A stretch of DNA of 64,000 bases, taken from NCBI GenBank assembly GCA_029237695.1, contig CM055273.1, positions 55,045,968-55,109,967 of the forward strand. Reading direction: 5' to 3'. Every line of letters starts with the position of its first letter. Position 1 is the first letter of the stretch. Below the pieces are notes generated by a model. That model saw only the letters and a program-made list of their open reading frames with translations, was not told the origin of the DNA and did not search any database. The position numbers were made by a program, and so were the translations under genes. This DNA is from Conchocele bisecta. Its lineage: Eukaryota > Mollusca > Bivalvia > Lucinida > Thyasiridae. This document shows, piece after piece, positions 11,495-24,041 of the stretch.

Positions 11495-12049
11495 AGTAAT
11501 GCTGGATGCTGGATAAACACGTAAGACTTATGCCGAAATACATATTATTCGTTCAATTGATACTGCATCGGCAGCATATGCGTTGCATGTCAATCGGCAT
11601 TGCCCATCGTTGCAGTAAAAAAATGTCAATATTCTGCATGCAATGTGTTGTTGTGTCGGCAGGTGTCTCAAATTGTATTTCTCTACATGTATTCAATGAT
11701 TTCCAATGCCGGGGGTCACATATGTGTACGATAAATGGGCATACAGGGCCATTTTGTGCTACTTTGAAAACAAAATCCAAGTTTTGTTGTTGACAACCCA
11801 AACTTTGTTTTGCATTTCTCCATCAATTCCACTTACACAGCTTCAAACGCAGTATTTGCAGACGGCGGATACTTGGGGGCATTCCGTAAGACCAATCATG
11901 AGGCTGAATTCGTTTATATATCATAAATATAAATATAAATACAACGCTTACCTCAAAAACTGCTTCATTTTCGGCCATTTTATCTGACTACCGCGCGTTC
12001 CAAAACGTACGGATATTCGTTGCATCTGTCGACCAAGCGTTCGGCCTAA

Positions 12050-12360
12050 CCAGTGTGATGTATATCTTGTACATTTGAAAGCTTTATTTAGTTATGTTGA
12101 ATGTTGAACAACAACAACAAAATAAAAGATGGCTTCCATGGTAAAATGATTTCCCTGTTCTATGATTTTGGGCAATTTACTAGTTCTACATCAACTATTA
12201 TTTGTTTAAATGTACAAACTATACAGTTTACTAAAGTTTGACCTGCATGCAACAGGACTGGTTTGGGTATGCACTTCGGTTGCTCACATTTTTTCAATCG
12301 GTAAAATTGTAGCCGTAGATAACATATCGGAGGCGAATTATTGTAGCTATTCTCCAAAAT
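12050..12360. repeat. Dispersed repeat, inverted second copy at 42,140-42,370
   Basis: Blocks such as GGGCAATTTACTAGTTCTAC, TATGCACTTCGGTTGCTCAC and CATATCGGAGGCGAATTATT recur in reverse orientation at 42,140-42,370. There is no coding potential and its class is unknown. It lies directly beside the MITE starting at 12,385. Confidence 0.75.
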
Positions 12361-12384
12361 GCCATATCAAATAGGATACTGTAT

Positions 12385-12791
12385 CAAGGTGCATTATCAC
12401 GTGGTTACAACAACAACAACAACGTCGCCCACTCCAAAGTAAGTATTATTTGATATTTTCCTTAATATACAACGGATTTTGATGAAATATGGCGCAGAAA
12501 ACGCGTCTTCGTGAGATGCATTTGGTGGTCCAGGGAGCTTGGCAAAGACTTATATCGTTTTTGCAAATAATCGATTTCCGTGTCGGAGACACGGAAATCG
12601 ATTCTTCGCAAAAACGACAGAAGTTTGGGCTAAAATACAGAGACCACCAAATGCAGCTTAACAAGACGCGTTTGATGCGCCATATTTCATCAAAATCCGT
12701 CACGTACGTAATAAGGACACTATAAAAGAATACGTACTTTGAATCGGCACTTGTTGTTGTTGTTGTTAGTACCACGTGATCATACGCCTTG
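12385..12791. mobile_element. MITE with CAAGGTGCATGATCACGTGG ends, copy 2
   Basis: Left end CAAGGTGCATTATCACGTGG plus (CAA)n, right end its complement. TGTAT flanks both sides as a 5-bp duplication. The body folds on ATCGATTTCCGTGTCGGAGA. The 109- and 78-codon ORFs here are products of the palindrome, not genes. Confidence 0.88.
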
Positions 12792-12944
12792 TGTATGTCT
12801 CATTCTATGATCGGTGCTTGTATTAAACATATGCATACCTACATGTGTCTTGTCTCCACATATTAATTTGACAATACATCGACAAAAATAGAAATTCATA
12901 CAATGGAATAGTAACTGTTGTAAATTATACGTGTAGCGGTGCAT

Positions 12945-13162
12945 TTAACCCTTACAGTGCTGAATTCAATTGTGCCGTCTGCTGATTGCTATTTATTTTC
13001 CATTTTCTCACAGCAAAAACATGGTTTGGCAACACTTTATAATCATTTCCATTGGAAATGATTCTAAAGTGTTGCAAAACAATGTTTTATTGAGAAAATA
13101 GACAAAATATGTGACAACAACAGACGACAATTTTCGTTTCCCCGCGGCGCTCTAAGGGTTAA
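12945..13162. mobile_element. piggyBac-like MITE, intact 210-bp copy
   Basis: TTAA at both ends (12,945-12,948 and 13,159-13,162). Inverted ends are CCCTTACAGTGC and GCGCTCTAAGGG. A central palindrome ATCATTTCCATTGGAAATGA sits between copies of AAAACATGGTTTGGCAACAC. A sister copy of the same length lies at 38,580-38,797. Confidence 0.85.
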
Positions 13163-13300
13163 TATTCATAACACTGTGTGAATACAGTCATTACGGTATT
13201 TTATAAACACGTGACCATACGAAGTTCATGTAAAACAATTAAAAAGTAGATTAAATTCTAATTTTTCATTAAACTCTATGTTCAATGTAATTGTCAAATG

Positions 13301-13594
13301 TATGAAACGCCAAATCTACATAAACTCAAATAATTAATTCTAGCTCTAAATAATTAGAGCGAGCATTCAATATTTAGAGCTAGCTGCAAATCATTTGAAG
13401 AGTTCTCTAAATTATTTGGAGCTAGCTCTAAATATTTAATGCTAGCTCTAATTATTTAGAGATAGCAATAATTATTTGAGCTTATGTAGATTCGGCGTTC
13501 CCTACAGCTCCAAATTAATGCTTGCTCTAATGATACTCTAGTGATTTAAAGCTAGCAATAATTATTTGAGTTTATGTAGTTTTGGCGTTCCATA
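13301..13594. mobile_element. TATGGAACGCC element with palindromic subterminal array
   Basis: Inverted ends read TATGRAACGCCAAAWCTACA and TAAACTCAAATAATTA. The interior is a run of palindromic units built on GAGCTAGCTC and TAAATAATTA. Flanks are CAAATG and CACATG, a 6-bp duplication with one mismatch. Architecture matches the elements at 3684, 36,986 and 53,209. Confidence 0.78.
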
Positions 13595-13656
13595 CACATG
13601 AGGCTAGATATGTCGGATTGATGCCACTTTGGACGTTCCGTTTTCACCACTACACC

Positions 13657-14385
13657 AAGTGGTTACTTCTAAACCATATCGTATATACTATAGTAAGTGA
13701 TTACTTCTAAACCATATCGCATAGACTATAGTACACCCGTAAGTGGTTACTTCTAAACCATATCGTATAGACTATAATACGCCTGTAGATGGTTACTTCT
13801 AAACCATATCGTATATGCTATAGTACACCTGTAGGTGGTTACTTCTAAACCATATCGTATATACTATAGTACGCCTGTGTGTGGTTACTACTAAACCATA
13901 TCATATAGACTATAGTACGCCCGTAAGTGGTTACTTCTAAACCATATTGTATATACTATAGTACACCCGTAAGTGGTTACTTATAAACCATAGCGTATAT
14001 ACTATTGTACGCCTGTGTGTGGTTACTACTAAACCATATCATATAGACTATAGTACGCCCGTAAGTGGTTACTTCTAAACCATATTGTATATACTATAGT
14101 ACACCCGTAAGTGGTTACTTATAAACCATATCGTATAGATTATAGTACGCCTGTATGTGGTTACTTCTAAACCATATCGTATATACTACAGTAAGTGGTT
14201 TCTTCTAAACCATATCGAATAGACTATAGTACACCCGTAAGTGGTTACTTCTAAACCATATCGTGTAGACTATAGTACGCCTGTAGGTGGTTACTTTTAA
14301 ACAATATCGTATAGACTATAGTACGCCTGTAAGTGGTTATTTCTAACCCATATCGTATAGACTATAGTACGCCTGTATGTGGTTT
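13657..14385 (+). repeat. 46-bp minisatellite, about 16 units
   Basis: The unit reads AAGTGGTTACTTCTAAACCA then TATCGTATAGACTATAGTAC and GCCYGT. Some units are shortened to about 30 bp, lacking the GTACGCC part. A two-unit block (around 13,875-13,990 and 13,995-14,115) is itself duplicated, indicating recent higher-order expansion. Confidence 0.92.
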
Positions 14386-15000
14386 TGCCTTACCGTCCTG
14401 TCGTCCGTCCGATCGATCATCCGTCATGGCACGGGTTCGGGGTCTTAGGTAGATGTAGGTCCACGTGGTCTAAGAAACCCAATGCAACTCCTATCGTAAC
14501 CACGTAAGCCTGTTATGCCTTAGATGGTCATTCGTTTGTTTAAATGAAAACACAGAATTTACAATGTGTCACATAGGAACGTCCAATCTTTCGTCCGTAA
14601 TACATAAATGTAGCATTGCTACTCAGTGCTCCCGCCACAGAATGGTGAGTGGTGCATATAATGTTACTGAATTCCGCACGTCCCGTCCGTCCGGACATGT
14701 ACGTCCTGTCCGTCCAGTACGTCCCGTCCGTGCGTCACGTCCATCCTCTCGGTAGATTTCCTACAATTTCTGTTTCCCTTCACGTAACTTCTTTATATTG
14801 CACACATGCATTTGTCTGGAGATCATCTATCATGATGTGACATATCAGCGATCCTCTGTCCCCCGCTAAACCCAGGTCAAGGTGACATACTTAGTGTGTT
14901 CAAAACCGTAACGTTCGAGAAACGTTCTTATACACTTCCTGTTTCCTTTCAGATAACTGCTTCATATTTCAGACATAAAATCCTCTGATCGTCATATGTT
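14386..15000. other. Non-coding, GTCCGTCC-rich
   Basis: Contains runs of CGTCCGTCC and CGTCCGTCCAGTACGTCCC (14,395-14,420 and 14,680-14,750) and GGTCAAGGT blocks typical of dispersed repeats. The two 63-codon ORFs here arise from these simple repeats. Confidence 0.5.
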
Positions 15001-15215
15001 ATAAGAATGAATGGCCTTTTTGTGGAATTTATCGGGGTATAAGCTTGGAAAAGTCGCTGGAATACTGGACGAGGCCTTCCGGCCTTCGTCCAGTATTCCC
15101 GCGACTTTTCCAAGTTTATATCCCCGATAAATTCCACTAAAAGGCCATTAATTCCTTATAATTCCAGCATTTGAAATAAATTCATCAAGAACATGTGTTT
15201 ATTTTCCGTTTTCCG
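15001..15215. mobile_element. Foldback element, GGAATGAATGGCC family, copy 2
   Basis: Palindrome 15,001-15,160 with the same arm as at 2716, including GTCGCGGGAATACTGGACG. It is followed by part of the right arm (TTATAATTCCAGCATTTGAA, TGTGTTTATTTTCCG). A few arm substitutions (TCGCTGG on the left, CACTAAAAGG on the right) date it as old but recognisable. Confidence 0.82.
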
Positions 15216-15459
15216 TTTCCCTAGGTTAAGGTCGCATACTTAGTGCATTTAAAACATCAGCGCTAGAGCAAATGTCTTATAATTTCTGTTTCTTTGTACG
15301 TGCATGTAATTGCTTCATATTTCACACATACATTCCTCTGATCGTTCTATATCATGCTATATCATCCATGATTCTCGGGTCCCCACTACACCATAGGTCA
15401 AGGTCGCATACTTAGTGCATTTAAAATATTAACGCTAGGGCAAATTTCTTATAATTTCA

Positions 15460-16025
15460 TGCCCGAATTTTGCGGCCAAATAAACAATGCAAAAACAATT
15501 ATTTTTTTCGATTCTATTAAATGTTATCAAAATCTAAGAATGGAGACTTCTTTTTATTTCATTAAATTTGGTCAAATATTGATTTTATTATGGAAAATTG
15601 ATTTGTCTATGGGAATTTAACATGGGGGGGGGGGTGGAGGAGCTGTGGGAGGAGTCAAAAGAAACGAAAAAGTTTGGATATTGACTCCGAAACCTGGCTA
15701 GATATCTTGTAAATGATTTAACTAAGAAAACAAAAGTTAAATATTGAAAATCGTTCCACTATTTCTGAAATTATAAAAAATGTTACCGTGTTGAATTCCC
15801 ATAGACATCTTCACTCTGTGAAGATCTATATGGGGATTTAACATGGGACATTATTTTTTCGTAATAAAATCAATATTGGGCTAAATTCCACAAAATAAAA
15901 AGAAAGTTAATTCTTAAAATGTTGATAAAATTTAACATTATCGAACAAAATATTGGTTCTTCATTGTTTATATATCCGTAAAATTTGGACAGCTTTCGTG
16001 AAACAGACAGTAGATGTGAGCTACA
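15460..16025. mobile_element. ~560-bp inverted-repeat element, with half copy at 55,945-56,290
   Basis: Arms share AATATTGATTTTATTA, AATTTAACATGGG and the block ATAAACAATGCAAAAACA, with its diverged complement near 15,955. A G-run (about 15,626-15,637) follows the left arm. The left half recurs at 55,945-56,290, which suggests a dispersed DNA transposon derivative. The 91-codon minus ORF at 15,870 is chance. Confidence 0.65.
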
Positions 16026-16620
16026 TTCAAAGAGGATTGCCGATTTCCACTGACGGGAACGCGTCAGTGTAACTCGTTTCGACCTCAAATGAATGAGGTG
16101 TTCCAAATGATTGAACAATATGTCTGAGTATAACATATACGTCATAGAATATTGGAAATCGCAATGGGATAAGTGGGTTATTGTCCGTGCGATCGCTCTA
16201 GGCCCAGATCAGACTGCGCGCATTCTGATCTAGGACTAGAGCAATCGCTGGTTAGTTCATAAATATTCCAATGGCCTCAAGTGAAACGTCATACTCCGTA
16301 TCAGACTGTATGAACATGCTTGCTGAGTATATCCGACGATGGTGAACATGTAACTAGCCTAGTTTTATCAGAGAACGCCATATATTGGAACATATCATAC
16401 TGTCTCTGGTGTTCACGGGCTGCCAGCTACCATATTAATTGAATTTCGACCACGGCTGATATTTTTGTCTTGATCCAGCCATACCAACGATAATTCGGCA
16501 ACACCCATTTTGAAAGACGGCGGACGATCTATATAGATTGGTTTGTTCAGCATGTGGAAAAAGAAGATGTATCGTGGTTTACCACTAAATATCCGCCATC
16601 AACCGCTCCATGCCATATTT

Positions 16621-16890
16621 TATGGAAGCGTCCTGGTGTCAATGCTCAAATATAGGTAACTCCTAATTAGGAGATACTAACTCTTAATTGGTAGAATGTA
16701 TCTCTAATTTGGAGTTAGTATCTCGTAATTAGGACTTACTATCTCCTAATTAGGACTTATAAACTCCTAATTAGGAGTTATATCTCATAATTAGCTTACT
16801 ATCTCATAATTAGTACTTACTATCTCCTAATTAGGACTTATGATCTGTGTCAATGCTAAAAATGTTGTATCTCCTAATTAGGAGATAGTA
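16621..16890. mobile_element. Broken copy of the TATGGAAGCG element
   Basis: Starts TATGGAAGCGTCCTGGTGTC as at 3684, then runs into the CTCCTAATTAGGAG palindromic array. At about 16,849 a second GTGTCAATGCTAAAA end begins internally with more array. No matching right end was found. Confidence 0.75.
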
Positions 16891-18360
16891 CGACGTAAAA
16901 CCATAAAGGATGAATCAATTCGTAAATGTTACCCTTCACATCACACTCCCAACCAAAGGAATTTGAAGTTGGTAATAAAATAATGACATTTATATGAACC
17001 ACGGGTCAGCATTTTAACAATTCTGAAAGAGCATCCGTGGTCGAACAATTCAGTAAAGTTTATTTCTGCTCCACTTGTCAGTTCATGAGAAAATAGTTAA
17101 GAATTTGACCCACTTTTAGGGCGGCGGCAATCTTGGATTGCGCAAGGCCGCCGTTTCTATTAAATGTGAAAAGGCTTCTTCAGCAAAATCATAACTGTAA
17201 CATTTGACAAACAAAAGGGTTAAACAATAGACAAACTGTATACGACCTCTTTACTGACAGAACGCCTCCGTTTTCCTCATCCTGTAACATTACACCTGCG
17301 ACTCGTAGATACCGTCCTTACATGCATGCTTGCGTCAATATTTCTATATACGATAGTGTGCAATGTACAGTCCACATAAGAAATACGAACTTACGATCAT
17401 AAATACTTTCTCTATACTAATTGTGATGACTGTCAAGGTCTTTCTGCGTGCTAAGGTCATGCCATAGTTTTTCTCTGTTAAGCGTCCACCTGCATAGCCA
17501 AAACCTACTTACGTATCCGGTAAAAACAAACAAGGCTTTCAAAAAAGACCAATGTAAATTTATGTTAAAAACTTCTTCAACCCATTGCAATGTACAAAGG
17601 TTTGATGAAGTTATAATAAGAAAACACTCTTATTAAACTTATTAAGTGTAAATTCATGAACGGATTTAAAACTTAGACAAGCCAAATAAATTTCTTATTA
17701 CTTAGATTTTTGCCTAGAAATTGCCTGTATTTGCCTTAACATACACAGTCCAGGCGGATACGGCGTGTTTTCCAGTCTGATACTGAAACTTTTAGTCTAA
17801 TACTGTCATTTCTAGTCTGATACCATCGTTACTAGTCTGATACCGCCGTTTCCAGTCCGATACCATGTCTCGCGCGCGTATTAAACCAGCTCCCTTGGGC
17901 ATGCGCATTGCATATGTTTACTTTATCGGCTGCGTAAATGTTTACAGATGCCGGGAATTTAAATTTGTAGGCTCTGTATTTCATCATGCAATCATGGATA
18001 ACGGTATATATTTTAATATAGGATTATCACAACTGCCGGATGATTGATATTGAAATTGATATCTAAGTAATCTAAGTAATAAATACGTTAATACGTGTCT
18101 TGTTTGAGGCAGGACTCAGGATGATATTAAGTTACCTCGGGCCGATACCTAGGCCGATATCAAACAAGCCACGTATTAACCTCTAAATATTACTTCACCA
18201 GTAAATAGTGTAAAATAGCATACACAGTTTGTTTGTTTTCTCACAGAACCACTCTCAAAACCTACACGCACGCGGACGCTTAACAGAGGAAGAACTTGCT
18301 ATGGCCTAACGGTATTGACTGTCAAGGTGGGTGGGGCAATCTCATTATTAGTATCACCTC
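16891..18360. other. Mostly unique non-coding DNA
   Basis: 16,985-17,190 resembles the interior of the hAT-like element at 8298 (GCGGCGGCAATCTTGGATTG, AAAAGGCTTC). 17,765-17,870 has a ~27-bp periodic TTTCTAGTCTGATACC pattern, four or five units. 18,070-18,180 holds an imperfect hairpin. The rest shows nothing. Confidence 0.5.
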
Positions 18361-18815
18361 GCCGATAGGCAAGAGGGGATATAGCGCGATTCCATGTACG
18401 TATGTGCGTAGGCGTGTACGTGCGTACGTGTGTCTAGGGATGGTGCATTGTTTTAAATAGACGCACGTTCGACCGTCCAAGGTCAAGGTCACTGACGTTT
18501 TATTGTGTTATATTATGGTTATTAGATTCGGTTATATCATCTGTGACAAACAAATACATCGGAAGCTTTCGTAAATGTCAAGTTTGCGATGATCAGAGAG
18601 ATACAGCCAGTGTGTGTTGCAATGCAAAATATATGCAACAGTTGCAGCGTAGAAAACAAATGACTACCGATTACAATGTCATTACCAATCAACGGGGGCG
18701 CGGCTGATATACCCAAGGCTTCTTCCACTTGCAGATCACTGAAGTCATCAATACGTGCACACAATGTAAATAACAAAATGCCGGTATACAGTACGTCGTC
18801 ATGACTAAGCGAGCT

Positions 18816-19135
18816 TACAGTGGGGTCAGCGTGTAAGTGCACACACGACCGAACACGACAGGCTTACACGCTGACCCCACTGTATTTATGGCACTGGCTG
18901 GAGAAATGGGGCTTATGGGTTTTGAGTCCAGTGTAGCTCCTGATTAATGATCAAACAGCACACTCATGAACCTCTCTCACGATCTATATTGCTTGTTAGA
19001 AGCACATGACGGGGTTTTCATTAATGACGAACAGTGCAGATCCTGATCAGACTGTGCGGATGCACAGGCTGATCAGGATCTACACTGTTCGCAAAACTCA
19101 TAAGTCCCATTTCCCCAGTCCCAGCCACATTTTAG
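18816..19135. mobile_element. Two adjacent MITEs
   Basis: 18,816-18,884 is a shortened foldback of the GTGTAAGTGCACACACGAAC family with ends CAGTGGGGTCAGC. 18,888-19,135 is a second MITE with inverted ends like CTGGAGAAATGGGGCTTATG and an inner hairpin AGTGCAGATCCTGATCAGAC. Copies or fragments of the latter are at about 27,055-27,240, 30,540-30,660, 38,995-39,230 and 46,960-47,040. Confidence 0.75.
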
Positions 19136-19549
19136 AACAGCATACAGACAGGTCAATGTACAAATTGGCATTTATTTATTATCATGTTCAACCGTGATAC
19201 ATGTAGCAATTCATACCATAAAATGGCAAGCTTTGTTAACCTAAACAATAATGTTCAATTCGGAATCATACGCTTGTAGTGATGCACTTAATTATATACT
19301 ATCATAGCATGGGATAAACATGTGTGATGGTTGAGTAATAGTGTTCCCATATAATTATAGCAGAAAGCACACTGTGTTACATATAACCATGGTTTTTATT
19401 TGCTCTGAAATAATCATACTGCTTGAAATATACAAAGAGATTTCGGGTGATCTTTACGTTGCCATCAATAGCGCAAAAACGACGTTCAGAGCAATTGTTA
19501 TTTTTCAGAATTACGGAAGCTTTGTTTAAAAATCCAGATTTTCCGAAGA

Positions 19550-19924
19550 TTAACCCTTTCAACCCGACAGACAAAAAAGCTAACATTTTCAAAGACTGTA
19601 GATCCAGGTGAGCGACTCGTAACGCAGGCACGTACGCAGAGGGGGTGCGACGGGTGCGTACGCACCCCCCTTGACACTTTCAGCCTTCTACACCACAGGC
19701 CTGTCTAGTGGTATTGGCAAAAAGTGTAGATCCAGCTGAGCCGGCTCGTGACGAGCAGTCTCATCAGGATCTGCACTTTTTGCAAGTAATTTTCATTATT
19801 TTGAGAGCAAAAACACCCAATGTTCATAAACGTACTTCTGTGAAAATCAGTTTGTGACGATTGAATTTGTTGCAAAATTAACATATCAAAATCCATTCCA
19901 GTTACTTAGGTGTGTAAGGGTTAA
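19550..19924. mobile_element. TTAA-flanked MITE with internal insertion
   Basis: TTAACCCTTTCAACCC at the left and TGTGTAAGGGTTAA at the right give TTAA on both sides. The right half matches 62,315-62,558 in reverse. About 110 bp (about 19,620-19,730) containing GGGTGCGTACGCACCCCCC interrupts the left arm between two copies of a GTAGATCCAG block, and is absent from the other copies. Confidence 0.8.
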
Positions 19925-20426
19925 TCTACTGAGGTCTGTCCGTGGATGTGCAAAAGAAATGATATGCAGGATCTGCAGTATTTGCAAGTATTGTTCAATT
20001 CTAAACAAAATCAGCATTTCCTCATGAATGGAATACATGTAGTCCAGTAATTAGCATGGAAAATCCAATGTTCACTTAGGGTTCAGCAAAACGAAACACA
20101 TAAACAAGTATACTATTGTTGTTTCTTGAACTATTTTTATTTTGAGTTATCACGGGCATATCGGAGGCACAGTACCTTCGAAAAAAACACCTAACATACA
20201 TTTATATTCGACAAACAATGTATCGAGTTCACGAAAGGACAATTAGAAAACTTGCGGAATTTAATTTGGCATTATGCCTGAATGATTAGCTTTGAATTCA
20301 ACATTACATGTATCTATGGATTGCATCAACCGACTTATGTATTGTAAGTATAGCACAGTATGTTCAACAAACACTACTAACGCTCACAACCACACAGACG
20401 TTGGTATCAAGTCATCTAACCATGAT

Positions 20427-20910
20427 TTATCCCTTCAACACAGTGTGTATGTACCGTGAAACACGGTGCCGTGAAACAGTTTTGATATCCTGTCCATACG
20501 ACCTAATCAGTGCGTATGAATATGTGCGGTGGCTGGGGTTATTTGTTTGCATTTTAAAGCCATTTGTAGGTGTTGACGGGATAAATAGAATAGTAGGTTA
20601 GTGCCGTGAATGGGAAAAATATCTGGCGCGGCACGGAAACGGGATATGCTCGACAGAGCCTCGCTCATCCCGTTTCCTAAGCCTTGCCAGATATGTTTCC
20701 CCATTCACGGCACTAACCTACTATTCTCTATCTATTTTCCTTATTTCTGAACCAAAGTATATGTTGTGACAACTCATTTGAACCGTCTCGGCGAGCCGGT
20801 TCAAATGAGTGGTCACAACATATACTTCTGATGAGAAATAAAGAAATTCTTGAGCCTTGCCGGATATTTTTTCCCATTCACGGCACTAACCTACTATTCT
20901 CTATCTACAG
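20427..20910. mobile_element. Composite of two palindromic MITE modules
   Basis: 20,427-20,723 is the GTGTTGACGGGATAAA / GTGCCGTGAATGGG family. 20,724-20,910 is a second palindrome with arm TTCAAATGAGTGGTCACAAC around TCTCGGCGAGCC, and ends that repeat the first family's CACTAACCTACTATTCTC end. The same pairing recurs at 27,961-28,406. Confidence 0.8.
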
Positions 20911-21137
20911 TGCAACGCACATGCACATACATCAACCATTCACAGGAAGACACACATGTGTAAACCGGCTGCTGTAGACGTTAAACGTTAAACGTTAGAC
21001 GTTAAACATAAAGCCACTATACACATGATACATGTACCACCCACACAAAACTGATCAAAATAGACTTTGCTCCGTCCTGTTTCACAACGCTATCACCTTT
21101 TACTGAGTCGCCCCTATCCCTGCAATACCTGCCGCTT

Positions 21138-21345
21138 GTGTAATGAAACCTCTCTAAACCGGACACCCTGGGTTTAGAGAGGTTGCACTATACAACATAC
21201 AGATGACTACCTCATGAGACGTGTGGGTGCTTTGCGATCACAAACAGACAGTATCGTCGGAGATACATTGCAATGAACTCGATCAGAATTTAGCAAAACC
21301 AACATTTCTCTTTGTTCGGCTTAGAGAGGTCCGACTGTATCAGCG
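21138..21345. mobile_element. Tigger/pogo-like MITE, degraded
   Basis: AACCTCTCTAAACCGGACAC at 21,146 with a shortened hairpin ending 21,190, then the typical interior (GATCACAAACAGACAGTATC, GGAGATACATTG) and an outer end GGCTTAGAGAGGTCCGACTG near 21,320-21,338. Confidence 0.6.
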
Positions 21346-21760
21346 CATAGTTCAGACAATTTGTGGTGGTATGAGCAATACAGTCCGGCTATGAACGTAT
21401 GATGTTACGAATCACAAGACCTGTGACAAAACAGTACTATCTAGATATTGTTGTCGTATGTGAACCGAGTGATTCGTCCCGGCACGACAACAGTCGGGTC
21501 GTCCACAGCATCGAGAGGCAATATGTTTTGACCGTTTTGACCGTTCCCCCAATTACCATGGCATATCTGTTTCAGTAATCAACCTGTTAACAGTGTATGT
21601 GCCACATTGAACGGAACTTTGGCGTCGGGCGCATCGACGTGCAGATCTAAATTACGTTTAATTTTATGACGTAATTTTCGTCATGATTTTCAGAGTTGAA
21701 CTAGTTTTGACCATTGCCCAGGCATACCGAACTATTGCCCAGGCACGCAGAACTATTGCC

Positions 21761-22012
21761 CAGGGGCCCGTTTCACTAAACTTCGTACGACTAAAATGTT
21801 CGTAAGTGTAGTGCAAATTTATGATCGTCTGGAAATTTCAATTGATGGATTACATTTATTGAGCATCGGCTGCATATGCAGCCTATGCTCAATAAATGTA
21901 AATCCAATAATTGTTTACAAGAAAAGAGTGTTAATGTGGAATTTACAGACTATCATAATTTTGCACTTACGAACATTTTAGTCTTACGAAGTTTAGTAAA
22001 ATGGGCCCCAGG
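21761..22012. mobile_element. MITE with GGGGCCCGTTTCACTAAACT ends, copy 1
   Basis: Inverted ends CAGGGGCCCGTTTCACTAAA, then CTTCGTACGACTAAAATG. The centre is the hairpin ATTGAGCATMGGCTGCATAT. Six more copies are at 27,248, 40,871, 45,327, 45,716, 59,883 and 61,514. Ends are bounded by CAG or CTG, reminiscent of PIF/Harbinger CWG targets, but not always the same trinucleotide on both sides. Confidence 0.85.
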
Positions 22013-22339
22013 CACCCCAAGACCAAGGTAATCAATCAAAACTATGGAAGATTAACTTATACAAGGTGTTGGGTAATACATATTGGTGTTACATGTGGCG
22101 TTTGTCACAGGCCGTGTGATTGGTCCCAGCACGGCTTCGGACCCACATGGTTTATACTATCTAAACACCATTGCCGCGTACCACCGTATCGTCTCGATTA
22201 TTGGTCAGAGACGTATGATTGAACTCCTGTCGCATCCAACATCATCATGTATCCATATATATATATATATATATTCAGAATACATCATCATTTATCGGTA
22301 TATTTATAAATGGTTCCATAAATTCAATATACAGTGTTC

Positions 22340-22440
22340 AGGGGCGGATCTAGAGGGGGAGTTCCGGGGTTGCATCACCGCCCCCCCCCCCCCACGGAGT
22401 TTACATAGTTTACCACCAGTTGGAGTCTGAATTTAAATGC
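22340..22440. mobile_element. Fragment with hAT-like CAGGGGCGGATC end
   Basis: CAGGGGCGGATCTAGAGGGG followed by a C-run and CACGGAGTTTACATAG. The same order is found in the fuller copy at 60,735-60,975, which also has the opposite GGATCCGCCCCTG end. Only one end is present here. Confidence 0.65.
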
Positions 22441-22491
22441 CGTAAAACACAGGAAAGTGTGTTTCGAAGAGCTCGAAAATAGGACAACCCC

Positions 22492-22595
22492 CTAGTTGCA
22501 AACGGTAACTCTTGCAATTACTCCCGTACCGTCCGCAGCTAGCTACGGACGGTACGTTACGGGAGTAGATTGCAAGAGTTACCGTTCGCAACTAG
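22492..22595. repeat. Near-perfect 104-bp hairpin
   Basis: Arms start CTAGTTGCAAACGGTAACTC and meet at CGCAGCTAGCTACGG. Only a few mismatches occur over about 50 paired bases. It is unique in the window and could be a small foldback element. Confidence 0.8.
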
Positions 22596-22599
22596 ACAC

Positions 22600-23770
22600 C
22601 CCCCACCCACCCCCACCCCGTTCACCAAATGCTGTTCCGCCTGGTGTTGTTTCATACATATGCAGTAGACGGCGGTATCCAATGCTTGACCGTCCGCTAA
22701 CTCTGGAACCAGTTTCAATACACTTCAGTTTTGTATAATTATGTAATTTTCAGCCATACTGGCGAGGTACGCAGGAGATTGCGGTTCTGCGCTACATGTA
22801 GCAATGTTCAACTGCATCAGTATAGTGTTTTGTTAACTGGCCGTTCCAAGGCGGCACTCGAGATGCCATGTCTTCGTGCTGTGTACTCTACTTCATTGTG
22901 ATTTGTTTTTCCTATTGAGACTGTTGTTTTCTCGGTACCGTAGTTGATTACGGGAATTGTTGTTGTGCGTCTTTCGTTGTATTTGTTTGTTTAATGTATT
23001 TCACGTACTGTTGCTTTTCATTTGTACATTTCATTTGGACAGCAGACCGCTAGTGGTGGAGTGTTTGAAGGCTTCTCGACCACCTCTGTGCGCGTGTTAT
23101 CTGCTTAGTATGATGAAGGGCGTTTTAAACAGTTATTGCAGTTGTATGATCGGAGTTCATCGGGAACCCCATCAATAATTGATTAAAACTTAGTTTAGGC
23201 TTTAACCGACTAATTATCCAGCAAAAGTGCTTTACTTAAATTAAAATGGATATTGGAAGTTGTTATTGCGCTATAAATAATTTCCTAAATTTAATGTCTT
23301 TCAAAAAAAATAATCCTTTTACCTTTCTAACGGGGGCCAAATTGAGTGAATCGGTAATCATTTATCACGTGAGGGATGACGTAGTATCCCCGACCATTGG
23401 ATATTTTGACACGTCTATCGGCAACCTGTCATGCCATTGTTGGAAACCCGATGCTGTTTATACAGGGCAGAGGAGACGGTGTGACCGCGGTCATGTGACC
23501 GGACTAGTGTAACTTAAATGTTATTTAGTTACACGTACGGCAATTGAATGTTGCTAATGGCGGAGACGGTTAATTTGGAACGGCTCTTTTAGACACATGT
23601 TTGTCTGATAATTAGTTTATCATTATGATTTACTGTCGGTGTCCTAAAGGACGTGCCATTAGGGAGTTGCAGGCGCGCTATTAATTACGGTCATATGCCC
23701 CACTCAATAATCGCAGACAGTAATACAAATTGCGGCCAGTAAACTTTGCTGTACATTGGAAGCTCTCAAG
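22600..23770. other. Unique non-coding DNA
   Basis: Several 70-90 codon ORFs, none resembling a known protein. No repeat matching elsewhere in the window. Confidence 0.4.
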
Positions 23771-24041
23771 TAGTATATTTCACCAACATTGCCAAGCATA
23801 CTTATATAGCAAAGTATACTTTGAGGGAGAACATTCAAATTTTAGGCTAAATTTATAAATTGTTATTATACTGAATTTATTACATTATCACAGCCATTTT
23901 GGCTGTGATAATGTAATAAATTCAGTATAATAATTCTGCATACTTTTAATCGTCAAACATATGAAGTTGTTAGTTCTATATGACAAAACGTATTTCGGAA
24001 AAAATAAATGATATACTTTGCAATGTTGGTGAAATAGGCTA
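23771..24041. mobile_element. Palindromic MITE, TAGCCGATTTCACC family, copy 2
   Basis: The same inverted ends and central ACTGAATTTATTACATTATC hairpin as at 2336. The left end has diverged to TAGTATATTTCACC. Confidence 0.85.

Noticed and set aside
12446..12775. 109-codon minus ORF, with similar ORFs at 30,740 and 44,311
   Set aside because: They recur because the palindromic MITE recurs; they are readings of the hairpin in different copies.
13657..14385. Regular repeats resembling a CRISPR array
   Set aside because: Units are directly tandem with no unique spacers, and the DNA is animal; it is a minisatellite.
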